From the NCBI GenBank assembly GCA_009746045.1, contig RPFO01002078.1, positions 249,001-300,000 of the forward strand: DNA of 51,000 nucleotides, written 5' to 3'. The notes below the pieces were generated by a model, which did not search any database, had not been told where the DNA came from, and saw nothing but the letters and a program-made list of their open reading frames with translations. This DNA is from Mesostigma viride (taxonomy: Eukaryota; Streptophyta; Mesostigmatophyceae; Mesostigmatales; Mesostigmataceae). Both the position numbers and the translations under genes were made by a program. Of the stretch, positions 11,701 through 23,200 are shown in pieces (positions within the stretch are counted from its first letter, which is position 1; each line of letters opens with the position of its first letter).

Positions 11701-13619
11701 CGCTCCTATTGGCATTGCCACTGTTGCTGCCCTTGGCGGGAACGGAGATGCTCTTGCGCGCGCTGCCCGGCGCGTTCCGGGCGAGGATGGTCGCGAGGCC
11801 ATCCTTGGGAACCACGTAGAAGCGCACGCACGTGTCGGACGCCAGCGCAAACTGGGCGTCCACGTCCACCGCCAGCTGTTGCGGGGCCGCATGGTGACGG
11901 GCGGAAGAAGCGCCACTACTACTGTTACTCATGGCGGTGGCGGGTCCTACCCCTCCCGGGCACAGGAACAGGGCGTCACGGACGCGGCCCATCGTCCCGC
12001 GCGCCCGTGCGACCTCGGCCCCATTCTCGGTGTTGTACAGGACCAGCGTGTGGTCCACGTCGGCGCACACGACCAGCAGGCGCGTCCCTGGCGGGTTAAA
12101 AGCCAGGGACGACACGCCGCGGTCGTGCGGGTGCAACGGGTGGCCGCGCCGCTTGAGCGTGCGCGTGCTCCACAGGTGGATGCAGGGGTCCACGCTGCGG
12201 CGGTGGGTGGAGGCATGGCGGCGCGGGAGGCAGCACGGGGGATGACACAGGCATAGAGCAGAGGGGTTACTAGGGGACGGGAGTTGATAGGGGCAAGGGG
12301 TTACTAGGGGCAACGGATATTACTGGCAAGGAACAATAACGGCAAGGGGTAGTAGACGGAAGGGCTATTAATAGCAGCGATGGCCACGCAGGGACAGACA
12401 GTGCAAGGGAGAGGCATACGCTAGCCCGGTTAATCATTTGAATATAGACAATACTTCCGGGGGGGGAACGAGAGAAGAGACTAGTTTGGGAGTGGAGTAG
12501 AGTGAGACGCCTGCGTGAAGACTGGAAAGAGTGAGGGGGCCTTTTATGAGGGGAACTTTCTCCGTTTTAAAGGAATTATATTTAAATTATGGTATGTACA
12601 ATATACTTCATACACTATGGGAGTATTTGCATCGTGGTATATACAATATACGTTGTGGGAGTACTTAAATAGTGATACTACTATATGCATTATGCATCAT
12701 ACATCATGGGAGTACTTGCATTATGGTCGACAGAAGCCTGGCACGAGTTCTTGGACTGTTGCTGCATGCAATCAGCCAGGCAAGGAGCCTGGCACTCATC
12801 AAGGACTCATAATGGATCTGGACATGCGTAGTCACTGTTTCCTGTGGATACTTATTTATTTATGTATTTATTTATGTATGTTTTAATTTATTTATGTATG
12901 TATTAATTTATTTATGTATGTATTGCGTAGTCACTGTTTCCTTTGGATACTTATTTATTTTAATCAGGTCAAAGTCCAGGGAGCCAGTCACGTTGACAGT
13001 GCAACTGAAGGACTGCTGCTGTTGGCACGCAAGTGGCTCTACTATTGCTAGTGGCGCTGGTGTCAATAACAACATTGCAGCTGCTAGCCATGCCACCACT
13101 ATGGGCGTAACCATAACAACGGCCTGCCACCGCATACGACCATAGTGTCAAGGCTGGCGCAGTCTACTATAAGGTATATAAGGTGATACTATAGGTACGC
13201 CACCACTATAGGCATAACAACGGCCTGCCACAGCATCAAAAATTGCGCTATTGTCACCGCTGCAACCTACCCTGAAGAGGCCCCCCCAGGTGAGGGCTGT
13301 TGGACGGTGGCTGCCAGGGAGCTGCCAGGGTGTAGTGCGAGCATGCCAACGTCAGCATTATGGCCGGTGTAGAACTGCTGCTTGTTGCTGACGAGGTCAT
13401 GGACGACACCCAGTGTGGCGACAATGTATACCACCTGCAGGGTGGGGGAAAAAGCACGGAATGAGCAAACGAACAAGATGGAAGGGAGGGTAGCATTATC
13501 AGAAGATGGACTCCGAATGGATAGAGTGACGGGTGGAAGGGGGGGTGGGCGGGGGGGGGAAGGGGGGGGGGGGAAGGGGGGGGGAAGGGGGGGGAAGGGG
13601 GGGGGGAAGGGGTGGGGAA

Positions 13620-13657
<38 letters not shown>

Positions 13658-14703
13658 AGGGGGGGGGAAGGGGGGGGGAAGGGGGTGGGGAAGGGGGGGG
13701 GGGGGTGGGGAAGGGGGTGGGAAGGGGGTGGGGAAGGGGTGGGGAAGGGGTGGGGAAGGGGGTGGGAAGGGGTGGGGAAGGGGTGGGGAAGGGGGGAAGG
13801 GGTGGGGAAGGGGGTGGGGAAGGGGGTGGGGAAGGGGGTGGGAAGGGGGTAAGGGGGTAGGGAAGGGGGTAGGGAAGGGGGTGGGGAAGGGGGTGGGAAG
13901 GGGTGGGGAAGGGGGGGGAAGGGGTGGGGAAGGGGGTGGAGAAGGGGGTGGGGAAGGGGGTAGGGAAGGGGGTAGGGAAGGGGGTAGGGAAGGGGGTAGG
14001 GAAGGGGGTAGGGAAGGGGGTAGGGAAGGGGGTGGGGAAGGGGGTGGGGAAGGGGGTGGGGTCGAAGGGGGCAACAGCGGATAGGTTAACAGATAGGGAC
14101 CCAGGGAGAGGGAGGGCAGGATGAAGACACGAATTGAACAATTACAATAGCGCTGCGGACGTCGCAGGAATGATGCGATGTCATCATCGGAACGGCAGAC
14201 CATGGCTTCCCGTTCACAGTTGCGCAACAACCGTGGACAATGCTGTAATAGATTCATTTCAGGTCAAGCATTGTGAATACCATCGCAGCAACACGGTCTT
14301 GTCAGAACGCAAATGCTAGCAAGCTACAATCGTGCATCACTATAGTGTCAACGTCCGTGCGCCAGCTGTCTCCCAATACCCCGCACCAGCCCAGATGTCG
14401 CATGTCATGCGTGTGGCTCAGTTACTAGGCGGCCTATTTCACGCCATGCATCACGGAGATACTCACACATGCGATTGATTGGTTTGAAAGTGCTAACAGA
14501 CGTCTCGCACGTTGCCAATGTGCCACCCACTTCACTGTTGACTAACTAAGCATCCATCCACCTAGCTGGCCATAGAAGACAGTAAGTATCCTGCCACCTC
14601 ATTTACTAACTAAATGCCCACCCACAGGACGGTGGACGAACCCACATGAACGTGATCAGCCCCCCCCCACCCCCACCCCCACCCCCACCCCCCCCCCACC
14701 CCC

Positions 14704-14744
<41 letters not shown>

Positions 14745-16784
14745 ACCCCCCCCACCCCACCCCCCCACCCACCCACCCCCACCCACCCCCCCCCCCCACC
14801 CACCCACCCACCCACCCACCCACCCACCCACCCACCACCCACCCACCCACCCACCCACCCACCCACCCACCCACCCACCCACCCACCACCCACCCACCCA
14901 CCCACCCACCCACCCACCCACCCACCCACCCACCCCACCCCACCCCCACCCACCCCACCCACCCACCCACCCACCCACCCACCCACCCACCCACCCACCC
15001 ACCCACCCACCCACCCACCCACCCACCACCCACCCACCCACCCACCCACCCACCCACCCACCCACCCACCCACCCACCCACCCACCCACCCACCCACCCA
15101 CCCACCCACCCACCCACCCACCCACCCACCCACCCACCCACCCACCCACCCACCCACCCACCCACCCACCCACCCACCCACCCACCCACCCACCCACCCA
15201 CCCTCCCACCCACCCCCCTACCACCCACCCACCCACCCCCCTACCACCCACCCACCCACCCACCCACCCACCCACCCACCCACCCACCCACCCACCCACC
15301 CACCCACCCACCCACCCACCCACCCACCCACCCACCCACCCACCCACCCACCCACCCACCCACCCACCCACCCACCCACCCACCCACCCACCCACCCACC
15401 CACCCACCCACCCACCCACCCACCCACCCTCCCACCCACCTCCCGGTTGCTCAGGTACTGCGCCGCCTGCGCCGTGTCCCACCCACGGAAGCCATACACG
15501 TGCTCCAGGTCCACTGTGATGTCGGGTGGCATCGCCGACTTGTGGCCCTTGAACTTGGAAGGGGGCAACGCCACGTCCTGATGCGGTGCCATCGGTGGAT
15601 GGCATGCGGGATGGTCGCCATGCAGGATGGGGGCCATGCGTAGGCCAGTCAGGTACCAGGTGGCACGTGAACGGGGATGGCACGAAAAGGTCAGCATTAA
15701 ATGATGTTCACGATGAGGTGACCATTGAAAAAGAAATAAATGATCCACTTAAATATATAATAACGACTAAGATATGATGATATTGATCCCTCCTCCGGCC
15801 CTGCCCCCCCCCCCCCCGCCCCCTAGCCCCATTCTACCCCCCTTCCCAAAGAGTGCACAAGTAAAAAAGGAGGGGCACAAGAAAACAGATGTGCTGTAGG
15901 AGAGAGCAGTGGGGTGGAGAGTGCAAGAGGAAGGTCAGCCCTAGGGTCTAGGCCTGTCCAAATGTTTGTGCACATCCCACTCTGCATGATAGAGAAAAGC
16001 ATACACCAGGATTCACAACTAGCGGGTATCTCTGTACCCCACACTTTGAAAGTAACATAGGGGGTTACAAAGACCGTACAATGCACTAGCACATGCAGCA
16101 AAGCGCCCCAGTTGTTGCTGCTGCTAGCTGCAATGCTGGCGCGGCGTATATAGCACAAAGCGCTGCGGCTGTTACTGCCGCCAGCGGTAATGATGGCGCA
16201 GCGTATCACAGTTAGCGTGCCCCTTGGCGGTGAGAATGCCATTCCGAGCAGCATGACTGATAGTGCAGCAGCTGTATGCAATGCATCCGACATGCTATGC
16301 AGTGGGCATAAGGAGCATTGGTTACGACACAGCTGCAGGGAGCCATCCTTTGCAGCCCGCGATGGGAGGGGAGTCGGCGACCACGGCGCATGATTGCTAC
16401 CATACTGCAAGCAATTCTGGGCACACTCACTCGCCACGCTCCCTCCCTAGTGGTGGGAGGGAGTCGCAGGGGCCTCGCATCCCCCACGGCAGGGGTTGGC
16501 TGCTTTGGAATCGCTCCTGCGGCGCTCCCGGCATCTCTAGGCCCCGCGGGCGGCTCCGCGCTGGCGCCATTGACTACGACGCGGGTGGTCGCGGGTGTAA
16601 CGCTCTTCGTGCTCTTTCCCCCTGCTTGGCCTGCTGCCTCGACAGAGGCGATACCATCAGTGGAAAACTTCCCAGCAGCCGAGGAAGTGCCAGACGGGGA
16701 GCGTGGGAGCGTATGTGACGCGGGCGGGGGGATCGAGAACTCGGTGAACCTAGGGGTCCTGGGTTTGCTGGACAGGCAGCCCAT
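5732..16784 (-). CDS. EML/EMAP-like WD40 microtubule protein with N-terminal MGCLSSK
   Basis: Predicted exons in coding order are 16784-16431, 15577-15440, 13434-13271, 12194-9241, 8650-8512, 7849-7704, 6974-6803 and 5917-5732, all with GT-AG introns. The product is about 1,417 residues. Residues 1-7, MGCLSSK, fit N-myristoylation plus palmitoylation. Exon 2 carries the HELP signature VYGFRGWD. Exon 3 has YTGHNADV, and WD40-like repeats follow: [62 protein letters not shown] with GWPVTGLWP, and GVDCALMQW at the C-terminus. EML proteins bind microtubules through HELP and tandem beta-propellers. Long Ser/Gly/Ala linkers interrupt the propeller. One base is missing in the C9 run at 10652-10660; adding it makes every exon phase agree. 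The link from exon 1 to exon 2 is inferred from phase only. Confidence 0.85.
6387..6815. repeat. Intronic minisatellite built on a splice-junction unit
   Basis: Eight copies of a core about 39-46 bp long (TAGTGGTATCTGCAGATAGGCACGTAC plus a variable TAGTTCATCCCCCGAAG part) lie in the last intron of the EML-like gene. A longer ATTCATCCCCCACGACGACAGTG segment recurs at about 6349, 6519 and 6730. Read on the gene strand, each unit contains GAACTAGTACGTGCC, which is the exon 7/intron boundary at 6803/6802, followed by CTATCTGCAG, an acceptor-like string. Confidence 0.9.
7955..8095. repeat. Direct duplication in an EML-gene intron
   Basis: AGAGAGGATGACAGCAGTTGATAGGGGTGAGGGGG followed by TTGATAGTGTTCA occurs twice, starting near 7979 and 8053. 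It lies within the intron between exons 5 and 6. A GGAGTTGATAGGGGCAAGGGG relative occurs near 12280 in another intron of the same gene. Confidence 0.7.
12530..12965. repeat. AT-rich intronic repeats
   Basis: Within the EML-gene intron 12195-13270, GGGAGTA(T/C)TTGCAT-type units recur at about 12618, 12657 and 12706, alternating with ATACAATATAC strings. Further on, CGTAGTCACTGTTTCC and GGATACTTATTTATTT occur twice (about 12828 and 12926), separated by TTTATTTATGTATG units. No exon is seen. Confidence 0.6.
13537..14075. repeat. 540-bp G-rich GGGGAAGGGGGTG tract
   Basis: The plus strand is almost entirely GGGGAAG and GGGGGTGGGGAAG units with G runs up to about 30. It lies in EML-gene intron 13435-15439. 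On the gene strand it is a C/T-rich tract upstream of the acceptor CTGCAG at 13440-13435. Long PFPTPFPTP or GGGEGGG frames here are translation artefacts. The plus strand has strong G-quadruplex potential. Confidence 0.9.
14662..15440. repeat. 770-bp CCCA tetranucleotide array
   Basis: Poly-C and CCCCCAC sequence (14662-14790) grades into nearly pure CCCA to 15440, with a few phase slips (CCACCACCC) and two CCCCCTACCACC interruptions near 15215-15245. The array abuts the donor site of EML exon 2: on the gene strand the intron opens GTGGGTGGGAGG. No protein should be called from the THPP or WVGG frames. Confidence 0.95.
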
Positions 16785-18380
16785 AGCTGACAGGGTCTCA
16801 ACCCCGCAGCACCGATGCGGTCCTACTCAATGGAAAGCAACATGTACATTCCAGTGGAAGTTCGACGCATTGCCCATCTGCTTGCATTCTCAAATTCCGC
16901 GTCTCAGTCCGTGCGGCGAATAGCCTTAAAGAGTCTTGTGGTACAGTAGCCCGCCATAGACCTAGACGGACCGTTCCGGCAAGTTTTATTACGCAGGAAC
17001 ACCACAAGGGAGTATTAGTCCCGCATAGACTAACGGGATCCCCGTAATAACATACGCGTTTACATTTGCGGGGAATGTGATGGAGGAATACCGGTCAGAC
17101 GCAATTGCGGAGTACCATTCGGACCAATATTGCACGTGGCTTTACTTTTATGCACACTTTCGTCGGAACGGAGCAACCCTTCGACTCGTAATGTTTGCGG
17201 GAAAACGCGGTGCGTTCTGGGATGATTATACTTAACCACGGTATTCATGAAGCCGTGAACGATGGGCTCATGCTCCGGCAAAGTACAACCTTATACACTT
17301 CGCCTACCCGTTTGGTCGGCCTTTCGTTTACGCAACGTATTTTGGCGGGTGTGGCCAATTAGTAGACTACAACGGGAACGTGAACAAAGCCCCTCCGGTG
17401 CTGCCGCGTGGAACGGCTTCGCGGTACGACTTGGATCGCAGCGTGGTACGACATACGTGACTTATGACAGGCGAGAGCAGCGCCTGCACCGAGCAGCCGA
17501 GCACAGTGCACATCACGCTTGCATCTGCACCTCAAATCATCGATTAATGGGCTCAGCTCCTTTCCATTCCTAATTTTTTTCAAACGCGGTTTCAATGCGT
17601 GAGGAGCCACGATCGGCTGCACAGTTTGTGGACGGTAATTATCGGTAGAGTCGTAGCCATAGTATTGGGCAAGGAATGGGCAAATTTAGCGGCAGATCAA
17701 CCAGGTGAAGGTCGCGGCGTCTGCCGATCTGGGAAGGCAGCAAACAGCGCGTGCATTGCTTTACTGACTTTTCACTCCTGCACATTGCTTTGTATTGACG
17801 GAGCTCATGAAAGTTTGCATACCCGATCTTAGCTATCGACGCGCGCCTCGACGCGAGCAAGCGTCCCCTGACAGCGCAACGTGTAAGTGATAGGGCACAC
17901 CAGACAGTTCTTAAATGAAGCGGGGATACGGGCTCAGTCATATAACTTCCCAAGCTACGTTTTTCTACGCAACCGCACACGGTTTATGTTTTGATCATCT
18001 TGCAATAAAGCTGGTTCTTGCCGTGACCTCTCGCCGTGACAGGTAACTCGCCCTCGTGCTGAACGCACGCACCCAGTACTTAAAACAGTGCGCAAGGCCC
18101 GACAGTATCAAAGCCCAAAGTCGAGATGGCGTGAAATAGTGGGTCGACCAGTGGCGGGCACACAGCTCAACCTATCAGCTGTCGGACCGCATGGATGTGA
18201 TCCTCAAACTGACTGATTCTTTGGGTTGAGTTTCTTGTAAGGACCAGGAATGGCAAGAAAGTTATCCGTAAAGTTGTGAAGGGCGCCCCTCGTGCACATT
18301 CTGATTGGTTTACCAGGTGTGCAGACTTGATCGTGGCTGATGGTGCCAGCACATGGCCCTCTGCACTTTGTCTCAATTGT
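16785..18380. other. Intergenic region upstream of the EML-like gene
   Basis: This should hold the promoter and 5' untranslated region of the minus-strand EML-like gene at its low-coordinate end. No TATA box or other element could be assigned with confidence. Short frames at 17060-17980 show no recognisable motif and base composition is balanced. No tRNA or repeat family member was recognised. Confidence 0.4.
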
Positions 18381-18841
18381 TCATCCATCCAATATCCATC
18401 CATCCATCCATGCACCCACCCACCCACCCACCCACCCACCCACCCACCCACCCACCCACCCACCCACCCACCCACCACCCCCACCCACCCACCCACCCAC
18501 CCGCCCGCCCGCCCGCCCGCCCGCCCGCCCGCCCGCCCGCCCGCCGCCCGCCCGCCCGCCCGCCCGCCCGCCCGCCCGCCCGCCCGCCCGCCCACCCACC
18601 CACCCACCCACCCACCCACCCACCCACCCACCCACCCACCCACCCACCCACCCACCCACCCACCCACCACCCACCCACCCACCCACCCACCCACCCACCC
18701 ACCCACCCACCCACCCACCCACCCGTCCGTCCGTCCGTCCGTCCGTCCGTCCGTCCGTCCGTCCGTCCGTCCGTCCGTCCGTCCGTCCGTCCGTCCGTCC
18801 GTCCGTCCGTCCATCCATCCATCCATCCATCCATCCATCCA
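18381..18841. repeat. Compound array CCAT-CCCA-CCCG-CCCA-CCGT-CCAT
   Basis: Consecutive homogeneous blocks are CCAT (18381-18412), CCCA (18413-18500), CCCG (about 18500-18594), CCCA (about 18594-18724), CCGT (about 18722-18812) and CCAT (about 18811-18840). Neighbouring units differ by one or two bases. It abuts a 5'-truncated LINE fragment at 18845. Confidence 0.95.
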
Positions 18842-18844
18842 ACG

Positions 18845-19080
18845 TGGGCAAGCCCCCCCCCCCCCCCCCCAAGAGGAAGGGGCGCTTTGCTGAGTAGAAT
18901 AGTTAGGGTTTTGTAGATTAGATTAGCTTAGAGTTAGATTAGTTCGGTTTCGCGGCTTTGCCCACCTCCATCCATCCAGCAAGCGAATATGTGCTACATG
19001 ATCTCCCATGCAACGGAGTCATGTTATCAAGGAGACAACCAGCGCAGGCCAGAAATCGGGAGAATCATGTTATAATTTAA
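18845..19080 (+). mobile_element. LINE family B 3' fragment with 38-bp insertion
   Basis: The translation GKPPPP...KRKGRFAE matches the GKPPPPKRRRRFDE end of the copy at 330-811. It is followed by the same 3' untranslated landmarks (TTAGAGTTAG, TATGTGCTACAT, CATGTTATAATTTAATTT). At 19028-19065 a 38-bp sequence is inserted between two CATGTTAT copies (19020-19027, 19066-19073). The tail is AATTT-like and degenerate. Confidence 0.75.
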
Positions 19081-19438
19081 TTTGATTTACTTTGATTTTA
19101 ATCTCATTAGAAAATAATTACACGAAAGTTACACATTAAATATACGATTGTCTGCATCATGTGCATACCCCAACCAGATAGCTTCTGCTGTCTGCCGGAG
19201 CTAGAGGGAGGTCGGCCATACTAGCTCCCGTCGCCGTTGTTGCTGCGCCAGGGTCAAGTCGTCGTCCAGCATGTATCCTCAGGCGTAATATAACCTCGAT
19301 CCACCTGCATGTGGACTTCTACTCTGCATTCTAGCAATGGGCCGCCACGGGGCCCGTGGGGATGAAACAGGAGCATGCCCATCAGGAAGGTGCTTATCGC
19401 AGACGGCAGCCCATTTCTCCTTGTCTATCATGCGTCTT
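19081..19438 (-). mobile_element. LINE family A C-terminal and 3' fragment
   Basis: On the minus strand the translation reads MIDKEKWAAVCDKHLPDGHAPV, matching MIDKEEWAAICDKHLPEGYAPI in the copy at 49.4 kb. The 3' untranslated region follows down to CTAATCTCATTAGAAAA-like sequence at about 19100. It is 5'-truncated at about 19438. Confidence 0.75.
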
Positions 19439-19495
19439 GAATATCTGCTCAATGTGTCCGGCTCAACTGCGAGGCACATAACTAATTATCGCAGC

Positions 19496-19615
19496 TAGGG
19501 TTGGGGCATGATGCAAACCATCTTTGTTTTGAACTTCTGTGTTATCACACAACGAGATTAGCATAGTACTCCGAGGCATGCCCCCGCGCCTGGTATGCAA
19601 GTACTAATTACATAG
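19496..19615 (+). mobile_element. LINE family A 3' terminus, plus orientation
   Basis: TTGGGGCATGATGCAAACC, then GAGATTAGCATAGTACTCCG, then GGTATGCAAGTACT form a short copy of the family 3' end. It lies opposite the minus-strand fragment at 19081-19438. From 19616 to 20212 I see nothing besides the 3' flank of LCB1. Confidence 0.65.
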
Positions 19616-20212
19616 TAGTATTATTAAATGGTAATGGGATATTGACCATCAAGTGGCCTACCACTGCTGGACACTAGACAGTGGCGGTGTAACGCTACTG
19701 GGAATAACCATTTGCACGTTGGCGATCCCTGTGTTGTTTCACAAAGCCAAGAGCGTTGCTAACATGTTTGGCGCTCCATGGGTGACACCAGGGATACCGC
19801 AAGGCAGCGAGCAAATTACGGACAGCAAGAGCTAAGAACAAACACATCTCAAGAATGCCAGGGTTCGCTTCAAGGCAACATAAAGGAGCCCCTTGGGAAG
19901 CTGGTCAGAAGTGATGATTCCCCGGCTGTAACAATAGCCCATGGGTGGTGGGCCAACTCTTCAATGCGCAACTTGATGGGGATTGCTGGAGCTCAGAATC
20001 TGCTTTCCAACCTTGCTGCATCCACTGACTTGCCTTAACTGGTCTGGTCAGAAACTAGTACTTCCGCAGGCTGTCTCCATTACTACCTCAACCCACCGGT
20101 TCTCTGGCCTCCATCTGGAGTGCTTGCACCCCGACAGCTGTGGCCCACCAACCTCGTTTCTCATGCAACTGGCCAACCAAGGTCCCCGCATGGGTCGGCC
20201 AATGAACGCCCC

Positions 20213-23200
20213 TCACTGCGCGCTCATCACGCCCTGGACCACCTCCACGATTGCCTTGCAGGCGGCCTTGAGCTCGGCCTGCGTGTGCGCCGAGGAGATG
20301 CACACGCGGATGCTGGGGCCGGGAGCCATCGTGTCCTGCGGGGTGTGCTTGGCCTGCGCCAGCAGAACGCCCTTGCCCAACGCCTGCGGTGGCAGCGCGT
20401 GATACAGGCCGGTGGGAGAAAGAGGGAACAAGGGAGGGACAACCATAATGTTCAGGAAGTGGAGATAAGCGTATGCACAACTCCGATCACCATTGACCAT
20501 AAACGCAGTGGCCATTACCTCGTGGGTTCATCATAAAACACACGGGCATAGCTGCATGCTTCCGAGAAAGCCTCAAGCAGGAAATAGCAGCATGCAACCT
20601 GCTTGGCAAACCCAGGGCACTGGGTTCTACAGGCCCCAGTCATGATCACACAGGTGCTGCCTCGTGCAAAGAAGAAACAGCTACAGATGTGCTATCACCA
20701 CCGTCATCACCAAGACACGTGCCACGCTACCCTTAACCCACGACGCGGAAATGTCGCCTATCCGTGAAATAGTGGCAGCTTTTTTTTTAATGGACCCCAT
20801 TCACACCAAGCAGCCCGACCATGGCCTGACAGAGGAACTTACATGTGGAGTTTTCACATACTTTATAGAAGTAAACATCTCCCTCTGCGCAGCCTCATGC
20901 CTTGCGCGCCACAAGATGCGGTGCTAGTGCTCCACGGCTTCCCGGCGCAGGCAGTTAGAACTCGACGAAGTAACCGTAACTAGGTGATTATGAGGAAAAC
21001 GAACCGACAAACCAGTTTAGCGACGACCGTGCAATAACCGCCCGGCCACGTAGCATCCACCACGCCACGCACTCACCTCCTTAAGGATGGCCTGCAGGCA
21101 CACCACGTCCGTGTCCTCATTGCCACTGGGCTTGGCCAGCCGCAGATGCTTCACGGGCGAGATGGCGTCGCCAACCAGCACCATGCCCTTGAGCTTGGAC
21201 AGGCCTGGGGCAGGGGGGGTGACCAAGGAGCACCAGATAGGGGAAAGCAATGGAGGAATAAGCGAGTAAAAAGTGAGTTCAGGGGGAAGTACTTTTAGGC
21301 AGGAAAATTGTGAGATATGGTGTCTGCGGTGTCCAGTAGGCTAAGACTTCATTATAGGATGTAGTAAATCAATGGCTTCCCCAAGAGAAGCCCCTTGATG
21401 ATAATCAGACAAGAATATGTGGCTCCATGTACACCCAGACGCGGCCAAACAATTTACAACATCAGGCACAGGACACAACGAAGAGGCTGGGAAGGTCCCG
21501 GTGTGGGCAGCGTCCAAAGTTCAAATAAAACTATCAAGCATATAAAACTATCAAGCAAATAAAACTATCAAGCTAACTTTTACTCAACCTCCCCACCACC
21601 ACCACCACACCGCCCAAAAATATATGAATCACAGCTCATTAACTCGTTGGTCACTGCCGATAGCAACTACTAGTGTGCGTGGCTCTGGAATCATGCCCAC
21701 CACGGCGGCTCACCCTTGTGGACGAGCGTTGCGTTGGCGGCGAGGGCCTTGAGCCTCGCGGGCTCCTTCTCAAGGATGTCCAGCGCGGCCAGCGAGGCAA
21801 ACGCGGTGTAGGGCGGCAGCGACGCGCTGAACACGTAGCCCAGGCCGCTCAGGCGCTGCGCACGCCGCATTGGGGGGGGAGCAAGGGGGGAGGAACAGAG
21901 GGAAAGAGAGAAAAGGGGTAAGGGCAAGAAAGCCTGCGAGAGAGACACCCGCGGGAAAAAGCACGGGGGCGGAAGGGAGCGAGCAGGATGAGGTTCAGGA
22001 TGGGGGACAGAGGGGCGGGGGCCAGCAGGCGAGCGATGGTCAGGGACAGCAGCACGCCCGTGGTAGCTGGTGGGTAGCGTAGTGGCTGGGCAGAAATAGC
22101 CACAGGCATGGCCGGGGATGGCACAACCACCGAGATACCTGTGCTGCCATTTAAAAGTCAGCAAAAAAACTTGGGGGCAAGAGCCCCTGGCACCACAAAG
22201 GGCAGTGGCAAGACTACGATTGGCTAAATATCCATGGGTGACTCGGCAGCAATGCTTGCCGTTTTTCCTGGTCAGCCCCAGCGGGCATGACGGATGCCTG
22301 GGAAGCTGTTCGAGCACCACCTGGACAAGAATGGCCATCATTGAGAATCATTGAGAGAGACACTTGTGTGAGAGGGGAGAGACGCAACGAACACTCCAAG
22401 GCTTAACTCCAGGAGCCGGCACCACTGGCAAAGCTTGTGCGCTTCTTCCAGACAAGCTTGCTCACTAACGGGCTTGCCTTTCTCGCTGCCCCTCAGCTCG
22501 TTCAGGCATTACATCTACCAGTGGATCTGAGCATCTAGATGTAATGGCGTCGCTTGCCAGCAGAAGACATGGGGTTGGTGCAAACGGCGCAGTGAGCAGC
22601 TCTATTTGCTAAGCAAAGAGCGGGCATCCTTGGCACTATTATCCAAAAAAAGCTCCCCCCCCCCCCCGCCGCTCACCTGGTGGTCCACCACCACGTGGGT
22701 GCTGCAGCAGAAGCCACCAACTGACGCCAGCGAGTGGCCCATCGCGGCCGTGATGATGTCCAGCTTGGTGGTCTGGGAGTGTATGCACGCGCAGGGTGGG
22801 CCAGGGTGGCCGCGCGGGCAGAGCCACAAAGTGAGGTGCGAAAGCAGGAACATGAGCGATCATTTGGAGCCTATATAGGGGCATTAGGGGGGCACTACCA
22901 GGGAGCTGCAAGCAGTGTGAGCTAGTATTATACGGTAAATACGCCGTATTATACAATACGGGGGGGTTGGCGTATTGCCGTATTGCTTATAAATGTAATA
23001 CGTGATAATACGCGTACAATAGGCGTATAATACGCGATACGGCAATACGCCGAGGTTTGGCCGTATTGCTGTATTGCCGTACTAGCTCACACTGGCTGCA
23101 AGGTGGGTCCCACTTCTTACCTGCTCACGTTGGCACCCAAGGCCCGGGATGGGGAGAAAATGCATTTGTATGAGGGAAATGCGCACGCGCCTTCCGTCAG

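Noticed and set aside
13254-14257. Pro-rich or Gly-rich proteins over the G tract
   Set aside because: Homopolymer-like repeat translation inside an intron. Only 13271-13434 is coding.
14610-15683. Long THPPTHPP / WVGGWVGG open frames
   Set aside because: They are translations of the CCCA array on both strands. Only the 15440-15577 part is a real exon (HELP region of the EML-like gene).
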